Notes under the pieces: model-generated
What the model saw: only the letters and a program-made list of their open reading frames with translations
Database searches by the model: none
Told to the model about the DNA's origin: nothing
NCBI GenBank assembly: GCA_902767385.1
Contig: CACXHA010000082.1
Location: 1-17,071 of the forward strand
Reading direction: 5' to 3'
Source of the DNA: an uncultured Elusimicrobium sp.
GTDB lineage: Bacteria; Elusimicrobiota; Elusimicrobia; Elusimicrobiales; Elusimicrobiaceae
Length of the DNA stretch: 17,071 nt
Shown here: one piece after another, positions 5,207 to 13,003 of the stretch
Layout: each line of letters opens with the position of its first letter
Numbering within the stretch: the first letter of the stretch is position 1
Position numbers and translations under genes: made by a program

Positions 5207-8200
5207 TTAGCGGATTTTGCTTTCGTCCGGGTGCGGCTCAATAATTTGTCCGCGCTTTTTGGCTTTGTACCGGGCGTAGCGTTCCACTTGGCTTTGCACC
5301 AGCATATAGAACAGTGGAATCAGCACCAAGCCCGCAAGCGTACCGATAAGCATCCCGTAAAACACCGGCACGCCCAACGCGCGGCGGCTGGCAGCACCGG
5401 CCCCCGTAGCCATTACCATGGGGAGCATCCCCAAAATAAACGTAAACGCCGTCATAAGTACCGGGCGGAAACGTTGAATAAGTCCGTCCATAGCGGCTTT
5501 ATAAACGCTGGCGCCGGATTTGTGTTCGTCTTTGGCAAACTCTACAATCAAAATAGCGTTTTTGGCGGCCAACCCGACGAGGAGTACCAACCCCAACTGT
5601 GCGTAAATACTCAAAGATTGTCCGCTAATCCACAACCCAAATAGTCCCCCGCCTACCGCTGCCACCACAGACATCAGCACCGGCACCGGAATCGTCCAGC
5701 TTTCATACTGCGCCACCAGGAACAAGTACGCAAAGATAACCGCCAACAAAATGAGCGTATTGATTTGCCCTTTGTTTTGTTTTTCCTGGTAACTCATACC
5801 CGTCCACTCATAGGCGTAACCGGGCGGTAAGTTTTTAAGAATCTGCTCTGTCTTTGCCATCGCTTGCCCGGAACTGGACTTGGGACTTGGCGTCCCCATC
5901 ACCGTAGCGGCAGGGTACTGGTTGTAACGCGTAATCTGGCGTGGCGACAAAATGTACTTTTGGTCCACCAGTGCCATTAAGGGCACAAGCTCGCCAGTGG
6001 AACTGGTCACATACATTTTGTTGATGTTTTCGGGCGTCATGCGGTACTTACTGTCGGACTGCATAATTACTTTATTAATCTGCGTGCCGAAGTTTACGTC
6101 ACCCACGTACGAAGAACCCAAGTAGTTTTCCAAAATGGAAAACACGCTGGAAACGGGCACTTTCATACTTTCGGCTTTTTGACGGTTGACGTCCAAATAG
6201 ATGTTAGGCGTGTCCGCCTTAAAAGTAGCATAAGCGATTTGCAGAGAAGGATCCATCATCATTTGGTATCCCATACCCGTAGCCACATTGGCCAATTTTT
6301 GGTAATCAAAATCGTTAAGCGACTGGATGCGTAAATCAAGCCCGCCCGACGTGCCTAAACCCGGGATAGACGGCATTTCAATCGCACGGATGGTAGCATC
6401 GGGGATTTGAGAAAATTGCATGTTAAACTGCTGGGCAATCGCGCTTTGTGCTTTATTAGGAGTGGGTTTGCCTCTCATTTTATTCCACAAGCGCGTGAAC
6501 ATCCCGGCATTTTTGCGTTCATCCCACGGGATTAATCTTACAAAGGCAACGCCGGTGTTTTCACCAGAACCCCCCAGTAAGCTAAACCCTTGTACGGAAG
6601 CTGCGTGTTTTACGCCGGGCGTTTGAAGGATTTGATCTATCACTTGATCAAGCACCTTGCGGGTGCGGTTGGAGGTGGCCCCTTCGGGCAGTTGCACGTC
6701 TACAATCACAATACCTTGGTCTTCCAACGGAATAAACGAGGTGGGCATCACTTGCAAAAATACAAAGTCTAACGCCACAAATCCGCCAAATAGTAAGGCA
6801 ATAATAAACTTACGCGCCATTTTGCGCACGACGGTACGATACCCGCGCGAACCTTTTTGTACCGCCATATTAAACCACCGTAGCACCCATATATTGGTTT
6901 CTTTAATGGGACGCAGCATGGTGGCACAAATAGCCGGCGACAAAGAAAGCGCGTTTAGCGTAGAGAAACATACCGCTACGGAAATGGTAACGGCAAACTG
7001 GGTGTAAATTTTACCTGTAATACCGCCCATAAACGTAATCGGTACGAAAATAGCCAAGAGCACTAGCGTAGTGGCAATAAGCGCACTAGAAAGTTCGTCC
7101 ATGGCTTGTTCGGCCGCGGCCTTGGCGGGCATTTTGTCGCGGTTCATAAGCACGATAACACGCTCTACCACACAAATAGCGTCGTCTACTACCAACCCGA
7201 TGGCCAGTACCAACGCAAAGAGCGTGAACATATTGATAGAATATCCCAACGCCATCATGACTGCAAACGTACCAAGCAGAGACACCGGAATCGTGGCCGC
7301 GGGAACGAGTGTGGCGCGCCAGTCCTGCAAGAACACGTAACACACAATGACTACGAGCACAAACGTCAACAGCAACGTAAAAACAACTTCTTCCACCGAG
7401 GCGTTAATAAAGTCTGTGGTGTCCACGGCAAAGTCATACTGTAAACTGGGCGGGAAGAATTGTTCCAAGCGTTTGAGTTCGGCACGCACGCTTTTAATGG
7501 TTTCCAACGCATTGGCGCCGGAAGAAAGGTTAATCATCAGCGGAACTGACGTTTCGCCATTGAAGGTAGCGTTAAAACTGTAAGACTCTTTGCCTTCTTC
7601 CACTTTGGCAATATCCGAGAGACGCACCAAACCACCCTGGTCGTCCGTGCGGACGATAATATTTTGGAAGTCCTTGGCGTTATTTAAGCGGCCGTCGGTT
7701 TGCAAGGCATAAACCGTCATAACTGTGCCGTCGTTAGGGGCGGCACCGATTTTACCCAAAGAAGGCTGATAGTTTTGGGTGGCAATGGCGTTTTTGACGT
7801 TGGCAACGGAAATATCTAGCGCCGCCATTTTGTCCGAATCCAACCACACGCGCATACTTTTGGCCGCGCCGAAAACACGCGCTTCCCCTACGCCGTTAAT
7901 ACGGCTGATGTTTTTTTGAACGTTGTTGTTTAGATAGTCGCTGATTTCTAGCTCGTCAAGAGAACCGTCTTTGGATTTAAAGTTGACTAACCCCAAAATG
8001 TTAGACGAACGGCGGAACACGCTAATCCCTTGGCGGGTAACTTCGGTAGGTAAGAGCGGCGTGGCTTGTGACACGCGGTTTTGCACTTTGACCTGTGCAA
8101 TATCCGGGTCCACCCCTGTTTTAAATGTAACGGTCAGCATGTAGGAACCGTCTGCCGAATCAGACGACATATAAAGCATGTCCTCCACCCCGTTGACGGA

Positions 8201-8404
8201 AGATTCCAACGGAATACCGACCGTTTTGGCAATTACTTCGGCACTAGCACCCGGATAATTGGCACGTACCACCACTTCGGGCGGAGTGATCTCCGGGTAC
8301 AATGCAACCGGCAAATTTTTAAGAGCAATTGCCCCGGCTAAACACAACACCAGTGAAATAACAATCGCAAACCGAGGACGGTTAATAAAGAACTTGGCAA
8401 ACAT
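5207..8404 (-). CDS. RND multidrug efflux transporter, inner-membrane pump (AcrB/MexB, HAE1 family)
   Basis: This proton-driven inner-membrane pump of a tripartite efflux complex takes hydrophobic or amphiphilic drugs from the periplasm and outer leaflet. Its length of 1065 residues is close to the family norm (AcrB 1049). It starts FFINRPRFAIVISLVL, the typical first membrane segment, and has LPVALYPEITPPEVVV just after it. The proton-relay aspartates in GLVVDDAICVVERV fall at residues 407 and 408, and the matching lysine in GLAAKNAILIVEF at 948. The second half repeats the topology, as in all RND pumps. The ATG follows the acrA stop directly (TAA then ATG, no gap), with AGGAAGGG upstream. 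Substrates cannot be read from sequence. Identification of the family is firm; the exact orthologue is not, so no symbol is given. Confidence 0.97.
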   Translation of the reverse strand: MFAKFFINRPRFAIVISLVLCLAGAIALKNLPVALYPEITPPEVVVRANYPGASAEVIAKTVGIPLESSVNGVEDMLYMSSDSADGSYMLTVTFKTGVDPDIAQVKVQNRVSQATPLLPTEVTRQGISVFRRSSNILGLVNFKSKDGSLDELEISDYLNNNVQKNISRINGVGEARVFGAAKSMRVWLDSDKMAALDISVANVKNAIATQNYQPSLGKIGAAPNDGTVMTVYALQTDGRLNNAKDFQNIIVRTDDQGGLVRLSDIAKVEEGKESYSFNATFNGETSVPLMINLSSGANALETIKSVRAELKRLEQFFPPSLQYDFAVDTTDFINASVEEVVFTLLLTFVLVVIVCYVFLQDWRATLVPAATIPVSLLGTFAVMMALGYSINMFTLFALVLAIGLVVDDAICVVERVIVLMNRDKMPAKAAAEQAMDELSSALIATTLVLLAIFVPITFMGGITGKIYTQFAVTISVAVCFSTLNALSLSPAICATMLRPIKETNIWVLRWFNMAVQKGSRGYRTVVRKMARKFIIALLFGGFVALDFVFLQVMPTSFIPLEDQGIVIVDVQLPEGATSNRTRKVLDQVIDQILQTPGVKHAASVQGFSLLGGSGENTGVAFVRLIPWDERKNAGMFTRLWNKMRGKPTPNKAQSAIAQQFNMQFSQIPDATIRAIEMPSIPGLGTSGGLDLRIQSLNDFDYQKLANVATGMGYQMMMDPSLQIAYATFKADTPNIYLDVNRQKAESMKVPVSSVFSILENYLGSSYVGDVNFGTQINKVIMQSDSKYRMTPENINKMYVTSSTGELVPLMALVDQKYILSPRQITRYNQYPAATVMGTPSPKSSSGQAMAKTEQILKNLPPGYAYEWTGMSYQEKQNKGQINTLILLAVIFAYLFLVAQYESWTIPVPVLMSVVAAVGGGLFGLWISGQSLSIYAQLGLVLLVGLAAKNAILIVEFAKDEHKSGASVYKAAMDGLIQRFRPVLMTAFTFILGMLPMVMATGAGAASRRALGVPVFYGMLIGTLAGLVLIPLFYMLVQSQVERYARYKAKKRGQIIEPHPDESKIR

Positions 8405-9577
8405 TTAGTTCCCTTCCTTAGCGGCAGGTTCGCCCGGAGTATTGACCTCGCTGACGTTGACCTGTTGACCGTTTTGCAGTTTTTGTTGGCCGATGGTAAC
8501 TATGCGGTCCCCCTCTTCCAAACCGGAAACGACTACCACGTTGTTGCCTACTACGTCGCCGACGGTAATGTATTTTTGTACAACGGTGCCTTGTTCATTG
8601 ACGATCATTACGTACTGGCCGGTAGCATCTTGCGAGATAGCCGTTTGCGGAATTAAAATCATCGGGCGCAGTTTATCCAAACTGACCGTTACGTTGACGT
8701 AGTTACCCGGAATGAGTTTGTTTTCTTTGTTATCTGTTTGCGCGTAAACAGCCATGGTAGCGGTTTGCGCATTGATTTCGTTATCGGCAAACAAAGAGGC
8801 ATTGGGCATTTCTAACGTCTGCCCGTTTGAAAGCCCAATTTGGATATCCGGGTGAACGGTTTGAGAAGCTAACTGGTCCATACCGGATAAGCGTTCTTTA
8901 TCGGTAATGGAAAATACCACACGAATCGGATCCATTTGTACCACGCGGGCCAATTTGCTGGCCCCGGCGGTAGCTAAGTTCCCTTTAGTGAAAAGTGCTT
9001 TGCCAATGTAACCGGAAATCGGGGAGCGCACTTCGGTATAGTCTAAATCCAGTTTAGCTAAATCAAGCGCGGCTTGAGCAGCTTTTACGTTGGCTTTGGC
9101 ATTGGCTAAATTGCTTTCCGCTAGCTCAATATCGGCTTGAGAAAGCATTTTGTCCTTATACAAGGCCAACTCGCGGTTGTAATCGTTTTGAATCTGTTTG
9201 AGTGCCGCTTTGGACTTATCCAAATTGGCCTCTGCCGAGGAAACCGCCGCTTGATAGCGTTTTTGGTCAATAATAAAAAGCACGTCGCCTTCGTTGACAA
9301 AAGAGCCGTCTGCAAAAAGCACCTGGTCAATATAACCCGACACTTGCGGCACAACGTCCGAGGCGTTAATCGCCTCTACCTTGGCAATAAAATTTTTGCC
9401 CAAAGCCACCGGCTTGCGCGCTAATGTTTTAACGAGCACGCTGGCTTGTCCACCCGCGCCAAAACCCATTTGTCCGGCGTGAGAAAAGAATTTCCCTTTT
9501 ACGAAAAACCCTATAGCTACCCCCACAAATACGAGCAGCAGATATTTGATATAACGATACATGGTTCTTTTTGTCAT
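8405..9577 (-). CDS. RND periplasmic adaptor subunit (AcrA/MexA-type membrane fusion protein)
   Basis: This subunit bridges the RND pump and the TolC-like channel across the periplasm. After a short cytoplasmic stretch comes one membrane anchor (YLLLVFVGVAIGFFV, about 12-26). There is no lipobox Cys, so it is held by a transmembrane helix and not by lipid, unlike AcrA. Then come the split lipoyl/barrel-sandwich halves (DVVPQVSGYID near 74-84; VRSPISGYIGKALF near 183-196). Between them lies an Ala/Lys/Gln-rich helical hairpin (about 107-177). The beta-barrel segment (MDPIRVVFSITDKERL) and the membrane-proximal part follow. 390 residues is normal. A second ATG five codons in (9560-9562) is possible; the first has GGGA about ten bases upstream. 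The gene starts 4 nt after the tolC-like stop. Confidence 0.96.
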   Translation of the reverse strand: MTKRTMYRYIKYLLLVFVGVAIGFFVKGKFFSHAGQMGFGAGGQASVLVKTLARKPVALGKNFIAKVEAINASDVVPQVSGYIDQVLFADGSFVNEGDVLFIIDQKRYQAAVSSAEANLDKSKAALKQIQNDYNRELALYKDKMLSQADIELAESNLANAKANVKAAQAALDLAKLDLDYTEVRSPISGYIGKALFTKGNLATAGASKLARVVQMDPIRVVFSITDKERLSGMDQLASQTVHPDIQIGLSNGQTLEMPNASLFADNEINAQTATMAVYAQTDNKENKLIPGNYVNVTVSLDKLRPMILIPQTAISQDATGQYVMIVNEQGTVVQKYITVGDVVGNNVVVVSGLEEGDRIVTIGQQKLQNGQQVNVSEVNTPGEPAAKEGN

Positions 9578-9581
9578 AATT

Positions 9582-10919
9582 TTATTTCCCGATACTCTTA
9601 TATAGATTTGCTTTGCTCAGCAGTAAACTGTAGAAAGCAGAAATTTTGTTTTGGCGCGCGTCTGCCAGTTGCGCTACGGCGTCAAGCAAAGTCAAAATGT
9701 CTCCTTTGCCCACTTGATAGTAGCGAAATGCCACGCGGTGGTTTTCTTCGGCACTTTCCAAGACAGTTTGGCTGATTTCGTACGAACGCACAGAGGTTTT
9801 GTAATGTTGATAATTACTCCACACTTCGTTTTGAATAGCCAAACGTAAATTTTGGGTATTGGCTTGCTCTTGCTCGTAAACTGACGAAGCCGACTTTACT
9901 CTATACAGGTTGGAAAACCCGGTAAACAACGGCATGCTGACCATCAAGCCGGCTATATTTTCCCGCCCGTAATAGGAGTGATGTCTCCACGTGGTGTCTG
10001 TAATATCCGCCGAGGCGGTGGCACTAATAGAAGGTAACATACTGGTCTTTGCCGCGGTAACGCTGGATTTGGCGGCTTTTTCTTGGCTTTCTTGTGCACG
10101 TAATTCCGGGCGGTTAGCCAAGGCCTCTTTCATGAGTTCCTGTACGTTGTCTTTTTCAATGGAGATGTCCGCTTGGTCAAATACCGGTTTGATGAGCTCT
10201 AAGGTAGTATCCGGCGATAAATTAAGCAATATCGCCAGTTTGCCGCTATATTGTTTAATTTCGTCTTCAGCCAGTACAACGGCTAACAAAGCTTGTTCGT
10301 AACGGGTTTGGGCCTGCAGTTTATCACTTAAAGACACCATCCCCAGTTTATAGCGTTTTTGCGCCTCGGTATAAGACTGTTTATACGAATCCAAACTGGC
10401 CTTGGCGCTGACCAGTGTTTCCTGCGCGGCCAATAATTTTAAGTAAGACGTTTGCACCGAAAGCATTAAATCATGCAGTGCGGCGTTGTAGCCATAGTTG
10501 GCGGCATCGGCATACGCACGCAACGTGTTTATGCGGCTTTCACGCCCGCCAAAATCAAAGAGCAGCCACGCGGCCTCGGCCTTGGCATTGTAGGGTTCTC
10601 CGTGGGTATATCCGCCATGGCTTTCCACCCGCTTGCCACTAATACCGGCGGTTCCTGTCAAACGAAGCGTAGGCAAATACTCGTTGCGACCGGCACCCAA
10701 GTTGGCCTCATTAGCTTTTACCCCCATATACTGCGCACTTAAACCTGGGTTGGTACAAACCCCGATTTGCACTAAATCGTCCAAAGAAAGTGCCTCATGG
10801 AGAATATCCTTATCAATGCACCCTTTCGGCGGCTGCACGCGGGACGTAAACAACGGGTCAAACGCCGCACAAGGTAACGCCAACGTGCACAACACCCCTA
10901 ACAAGATATGTTTATTCAT
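9582..10919 (-). CDS. TolC-family outer-membrane efflux protein
   Basis: This is the outer-membrane channel of the tripartite pump. The 445-residue product has a signal peptide (ILLGVLCTLALPCAA, cleaved before FDPLF). Its two outer-membrane efflux repeats carry the usual hallmarks: LDDLVQIGVCTNPGL near the mature N-terminus, a YLPTLRLTG strand, AAWLLFDFGGRESRI, long Ala/Gln/Tyr-rich helices, and in the second half RPELRAQESQEKAAKSSVTAAK and VSMPLFTGFSN. The N-terminal Cys is not in a lipobox. The start overlaps the tetR stop by eight bases (ATGAATAA) with AGGAAA just upstream, so translation is probably coupled to that of the regulator. Confidence 0.95.
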   Translation of the reverse strand: MNKHILLGVLCTLALPCAAFDPLFTSRVQPPKGCIDKDILHEALSLDDLVQIGVCTNPGLSAQYMGVKANEANLGAGRNEYLPTLRLTGTAGISGKRVESHGGYTHGEPYNAKAEAAWLLFDFGGRESRINTLRAYADAANYGYNAALHDLMLSVQTSYLKLLAAQETLVSAKASLDSYKQSYTEAQKRYKLGMVSLSDKLQAQTRYEQALLAVVLAEDEIKQYSGKLAILLNLSPDTTLELIKPVFDQADISIEKDNVQELMKEALANRPELRAQESQEKAAKSSVTAAKTSMLPSISATASADITDTTWRHHSYYGRENIAGLMVSMPLFTGFSNLYRVKSASSVYEQEQANTQNLRLAIQNEVWSNYQHYKTSVRSYEISQTVLESAEENHRVAFRYYQVGKGDILTLLDAVAQLADARQNKISAFYSLLLSKANLYKSIGK

Positions 10920-11565
10920 GTCTGTTTCCTTTTTGATATAACTTTAAAATTGCCAACGTATTTTTCCACACCATTTCCTTAATTTGCATACGCAACCGGG
11001 GTGAAAAATCCTGTTGGCCCAAATCATGCAGCAAAGCAATCCGGTGACATTTGGAAAAATTAATTTGTCCAAAAATCACGTGTGTTACTATTACCAGTTC
11101 CACTGACTTATCTTTGAGGCCCGTTAACTTACGGATTATTTTGTACGGGCGGGTATGATACCCTTCTAAAAACGAAAACAACAACGGCAGCATTTCTTTG
11201 GAATTATCCAGCGCGGCGTGCGTAAAAATACGCTCTAAAGGAAGCATTTTGTCCGCTAACCCCAAGTCCACTATCTTATTAAGTAGCGCGTGCAATAAAT
11301 CCAATGTTTGCTTGTAAGAAAGAGTATCCAATTTTTCAAGTGCCTCGGCCAAAGGTTTATCTTGGCGGAAAGGTTTGTGGTGTTCGTTAGCCAGATATTT
11401 CACCGTAGCCAAATACAAGGAGCGTTTATCCCCAAAATAATAGCTAACGGCCGACACATTCATGCGCGCGGCGGCAACAATTTCCCGCACCGACGTTTCG
11501 GTATAGCCTTTTTGCGCAAAAATACGCGCAGATGTTTTTAACAGTTTCAGCCGGGCGTCTTTCAT
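10912..11565 (-). CDS. TetR/AcrR-family repressor, CecR-like C-terminal domain
   Basis: This is probably the local repressor of the efflux operon. The N-terminal TetR DNA-binding domain is clear: LKTSARIFAQKGYTETSVREIVAAARMNVSAVSYYFGDKRSLY, with the helix-turn-helix at about 24-46. The C-terminal ligand domain (about 75-217) resembles the CerR/CecR (former DUF1956) type in its layout, with LERIFTHAALDN and THVIFGQINFSKCHR. Being the first gene of the operon under a palindromic operator implies autoregulation released by a pump substrate. There is no ribosome-binding site. The TATAAT element ends 7 nt before the ATG, so the transcript is probably leaderless. No other Met start exists before residue 35. 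Family call firm; subfamily moderately sure. Confidence 0.93.
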   Translation of the reverse strand: MKDARLKLLKTSARIFAQKGYTETSVREIVAAARMNVSAVSYYFGDKRSLYLATVKYLANEHHKPFRQDKPLAEALEKLDTLSYKQTLDLLHALLNKIVDLGLADKMLPLERIFTHAALDNSKEMLPLLFSFLEGYHTRPYKIIRKLTGLKDKSVELVIVTHVIFGQINFSKCHRIALLHDLGQQDFSPRLRMQIKEMVWKNTLAILKLYQKGNRHE

Positions 11566-11572
11566 AGATTAC

Positions 11573-11601
11573 ATTATAACAAAAACAAAAAATAAATTCA
11601 A
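11573..11601 (-). promoter_or_regulatory. Promoter of the tetR-tolC-acrA-acrB operon
   Basis: On the minus strand TTGAAT (11596-11601) and TATAAT (11573-11578) are 17 bp apart, and TGT directly precedes the -10 (extended -10). Transcription is predicted to start at about 11566, at or one base before the tetR ATG. The -35 hexamer lies inside the operator palindrome at 11589-11622, so a bound repressor would block RNA polymerase. Confidence 0.8.
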
Positions 11602-11622
11602 ACAAATGTTTGAATTTATTTT
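11589..11622. promoter_or_regulatory. 34-bp palindromic operator for the TetR-family repressor
   Basis: Two perfect 15-bp arms (11589-11603 and 11608-11622) flank a 4-bp centre AAAT; the core reads TTCAAACAAATGTTTGAA. TetR-family dimers bind palindromes of this size and the site covers the operon's -35. On the minus strand the same palindrome is followed by a T-rich tract. It could therefore also work as an AT-rich terminator hairpin for the upstream rmlA transcript. Confidence 0.8.
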
Positions 11623-11646
11623 CAAAAAGTGCCGGTATATTGCTGA

Positions 11647-12519
11647 TTATTTGTATTTTTTAAGTAACCGCTTTAAATAATCGTAATAATTATTTTGAGG
11701 GGCTTTGGCAATTTGCGCTTGCAACTGGGCCGGTTCTATAAACCCCTTACGAAGCGCAATTTCTTCCAAGCAAGCAATTTCTACCCCTTGGTTAAGCTGC
11801 ATACTGTGCACAAAGTTGCTGGCTTGCAGTACACTTTCGTGCGTACCGGTATCCAACCAAGCAAATCCGCGGCCCAAGTGCGCCACGTGCAAATTTCCCT
11901 CTTGCAAATAAAGCTTGTTTAAATCTGTAATTTCCAATTCCCCTCTGGCCGAAGGTTTTAACGCCTTGGAAAATTTGACCACTTGGTTGTCATAAAAATA
12001 TAACCCGGTTACGGCAAAATTGCTTTTGGGATTTTTGGGTTTTTCTTCCAAAGAAATGGCTTTACCCGTTTTATCAAACTCCACCACGCCAAAGCGTTCC
12101 GGGTCATTGACTTCGTAGGCAAACACAGTCGCTCCCGGGCGCGGAGCCGCGGTGCGGGCCAAAATTTCCTCAAACCCGTTGCCGTAAAAAATGTTATCGC
12201 CTAAAATGAGCGCACAGGGGTCTTGCCCAATAAATTTTTCGCCCAGGATAAACGCGTCGGCAATGCCGCGCTTGACGTGTTGCACCACATAAGAAAGTTT
12301 TATCCCCCACTTACTACCGTCCCCCAACACGCGCTTAAAGTTTTCGTCATCTTCCGGGTTAGTGATAATTAAAATTTCTTTAATCCCCGCCTGCATCAGT
12401 ACGGAAAGCGGGTAGTAAATCATGGGTTTGTTGTAAACGGGTAATAAAATTTTAGAAATGGGTAACGACGCCGGGTACAACCGGGTTCCGGCACCACCGG
12501 CTAAAATAATTCCTTTCAT
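11647..12519 (-). CDS. rfbA: Glucose-1-phosphate thymidylyltransferase (RmlA/RfbA)
   Basis: It makes dTDP-glucose and pyrophosphate from dTTP and glucose-1-phosphate, the first step of the dTDP-L-rhamnose and other dTDP-deoxysugar pathways, in the cytoplasm. Seen: nucleotide-binding GGAGTRLYP (8-16), SK with Lys23, PVYNKPMIYYPLS, LGDNIFYG with the metal-binding Asp108, NDPERFGVVEFD, EEKPKNPKSNFAVTGLYFYD, SARGELEITD and WLDTGTHES. Length 290 is typical. Small departures from the usual sequence are SKILLP (usually SKQLLP) and Q-HVK-RGIAD where QPSPDGLAQ is common; the base-contacting Gln80 and Gly85 remain. It overlaps the phosphatase gene by ATGA with GGAG upstream. rmlB, C and D are not in the window. 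Confidence 0.95.
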   Translation of the reverse strand: MKGIILAGGAGTRLYPASLPISKILLPVYNKPMIYYPLSVLMQAGIKEILIITNPEDDENFKRVLGDGSKWGIKLSYVVQHVKRGIADAFILGEKFIGQDPCALILGDNIFYGNGFEEILARTAAPRPGATVFAYEVNDPERFGVVEFDKTGKAISLEEKPKNPKSNFAVTGLYFYDNQVVKFSKALKPSARGELEITDLNKLYLQEGNLHVAHLGRGFAWLDTGTHESVLQASNFVHSMQLNQGVEIACLEEIALRKGFIEPAQLQAQIAKAPQNNYYDYLKRLLKKYK

Positions 12520-12968
12520 AAAGTTTCTCCTTTTTGCTGCTTAATACGTTGGGCGGCCGCCTGGCAGGCCTCATACAACAAGCGCACTTGTTTTTCAAAT
12601 CCGCGCCCCTCCAACCCAATAGGGTCTGTCAACTCTTGCGGTTTATCAAACGCAAAATCGGTAAGCAACCAAATTTTATCGGTATACTGGGCATACCTGT
12701 CTAGCAATCTCTCCGCATGGGCTTGCTCCATACAAAAAATCAAATCAGCCTGCGCCAAATCTTGGGCAGTCAGTTGGGTAGAAGTATGCCCGTTAAAAAC
12801 AATATCTTTGGTTGCCAAGGCCTTTTTCACTTTTTCCGGTACTTCATAAGAAGCATCTGCATATAACCCGCGGGAAAAAACCTCGTGCTCTGGGAGTAAG
12901 CGGCGCAAAAACTCTTGGGCCATAAAACTACGGCAGATGTTCGCATGACAAATACAAAGTATCTTCAT
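12516..12968 (-). CDS. Low-molecular-weight protein tyrosine phosphatase (Wzb-like)
   Basis: A cytoplasmic phosphatase that probably removes phosphate from the tyrosine tail of the Wzc-like kinase encoded 2.4 kb away on the other strand. The active-site loop is near the N-terminus as expected: Cys7-HANIC-Arg13-Ser14 (CX5RS). The general acid is Asp115 in LTDPIG. The usual CxGNxCRSP is altered to CHANICRSF, with Ala for Gly and Phe for Pro. Length 150 is typical. It starts directly after an extended -10 element, with no ribosome-binding site (7 nt between TATAGT and ATG), and overlaps rfbA by four bases. An arsenate-reductase-like role is the alternative but fits the neighbourhood less well. 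Confidence 0.93.
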   Translation of the reverse strand: MKILCICHANICRSFMAQEFLRRLLPEHEVFSRGLYADASYEVPEKVKKALATKDIVFNGHTSTQLTAQDLAQADLIFCMEQAHAERLLDRYAQYTDKIWLLTDFAFDKPQELTDPIGLEGRGFEKQVRLLYEACQAAAQRIKQQKGETL

Positions 12969-12975
12969 TATTATT

Positions 12976-12984
12976 ACTATAGCA
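12976..12984 (-). promoter_or_regulatory. Extended -10 promoter of the phosphatase-rfbA operon
   Basis: The minus strand reads TGCTATAGT (12984 down to 12976), then seven bases AATAATA, then the ATG at 12968. No good -35 lies 17 bp upstream. The transcription start should fall at or next to the A of the ATG, predicting a leaderless mRNA. Confidence 0.65.
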
Positions 12985-12990
12985 AATTTG
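12983..12990. promoter_or_regulatory. CAAATTTG palindrome at the centre of the divergent promoter
   Basis: Its two ends supply the TG of both extended -10 elements, which lie one base outside it on each side (12976-12981 and 12992-12997). The whole arrangement is symmetric about 12986.5 and sets the phosphatase-rfbA operon against the ligase-wza-wzc side. Two polymerases could not occupy it together. Confidence 0.65.
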
Positions 12991-12997
12991 GTAGAAT
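12989..12997 (+). promoter_or_regulatory. Extended -10 promoter of the ligase gene
   Basis: TGGTAGAAT is followed by six bases (AACCCT) and the ATG at 13004. There is no -35-like hexamer and no ribosome-binding site. The predicted start lies at the ATG itself, again leaderless. Confidence 0.65.
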
Positions 12998-13003
12998 AAC
13001 CCT

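Noticed and set aside
7086..7343. 85-codon frame on the same strand inside acrB
   Set aside because: Out-of-frame shadow of the well-conserved RND coding sequence, with no start signals.
10878..10889. Cys near the N-terminus of the TolC-like protein as a lipidation site
   Set aside because: The preceding residues (ALP) do not fit a lipobox; an ordinary signal-peptidase site follows.
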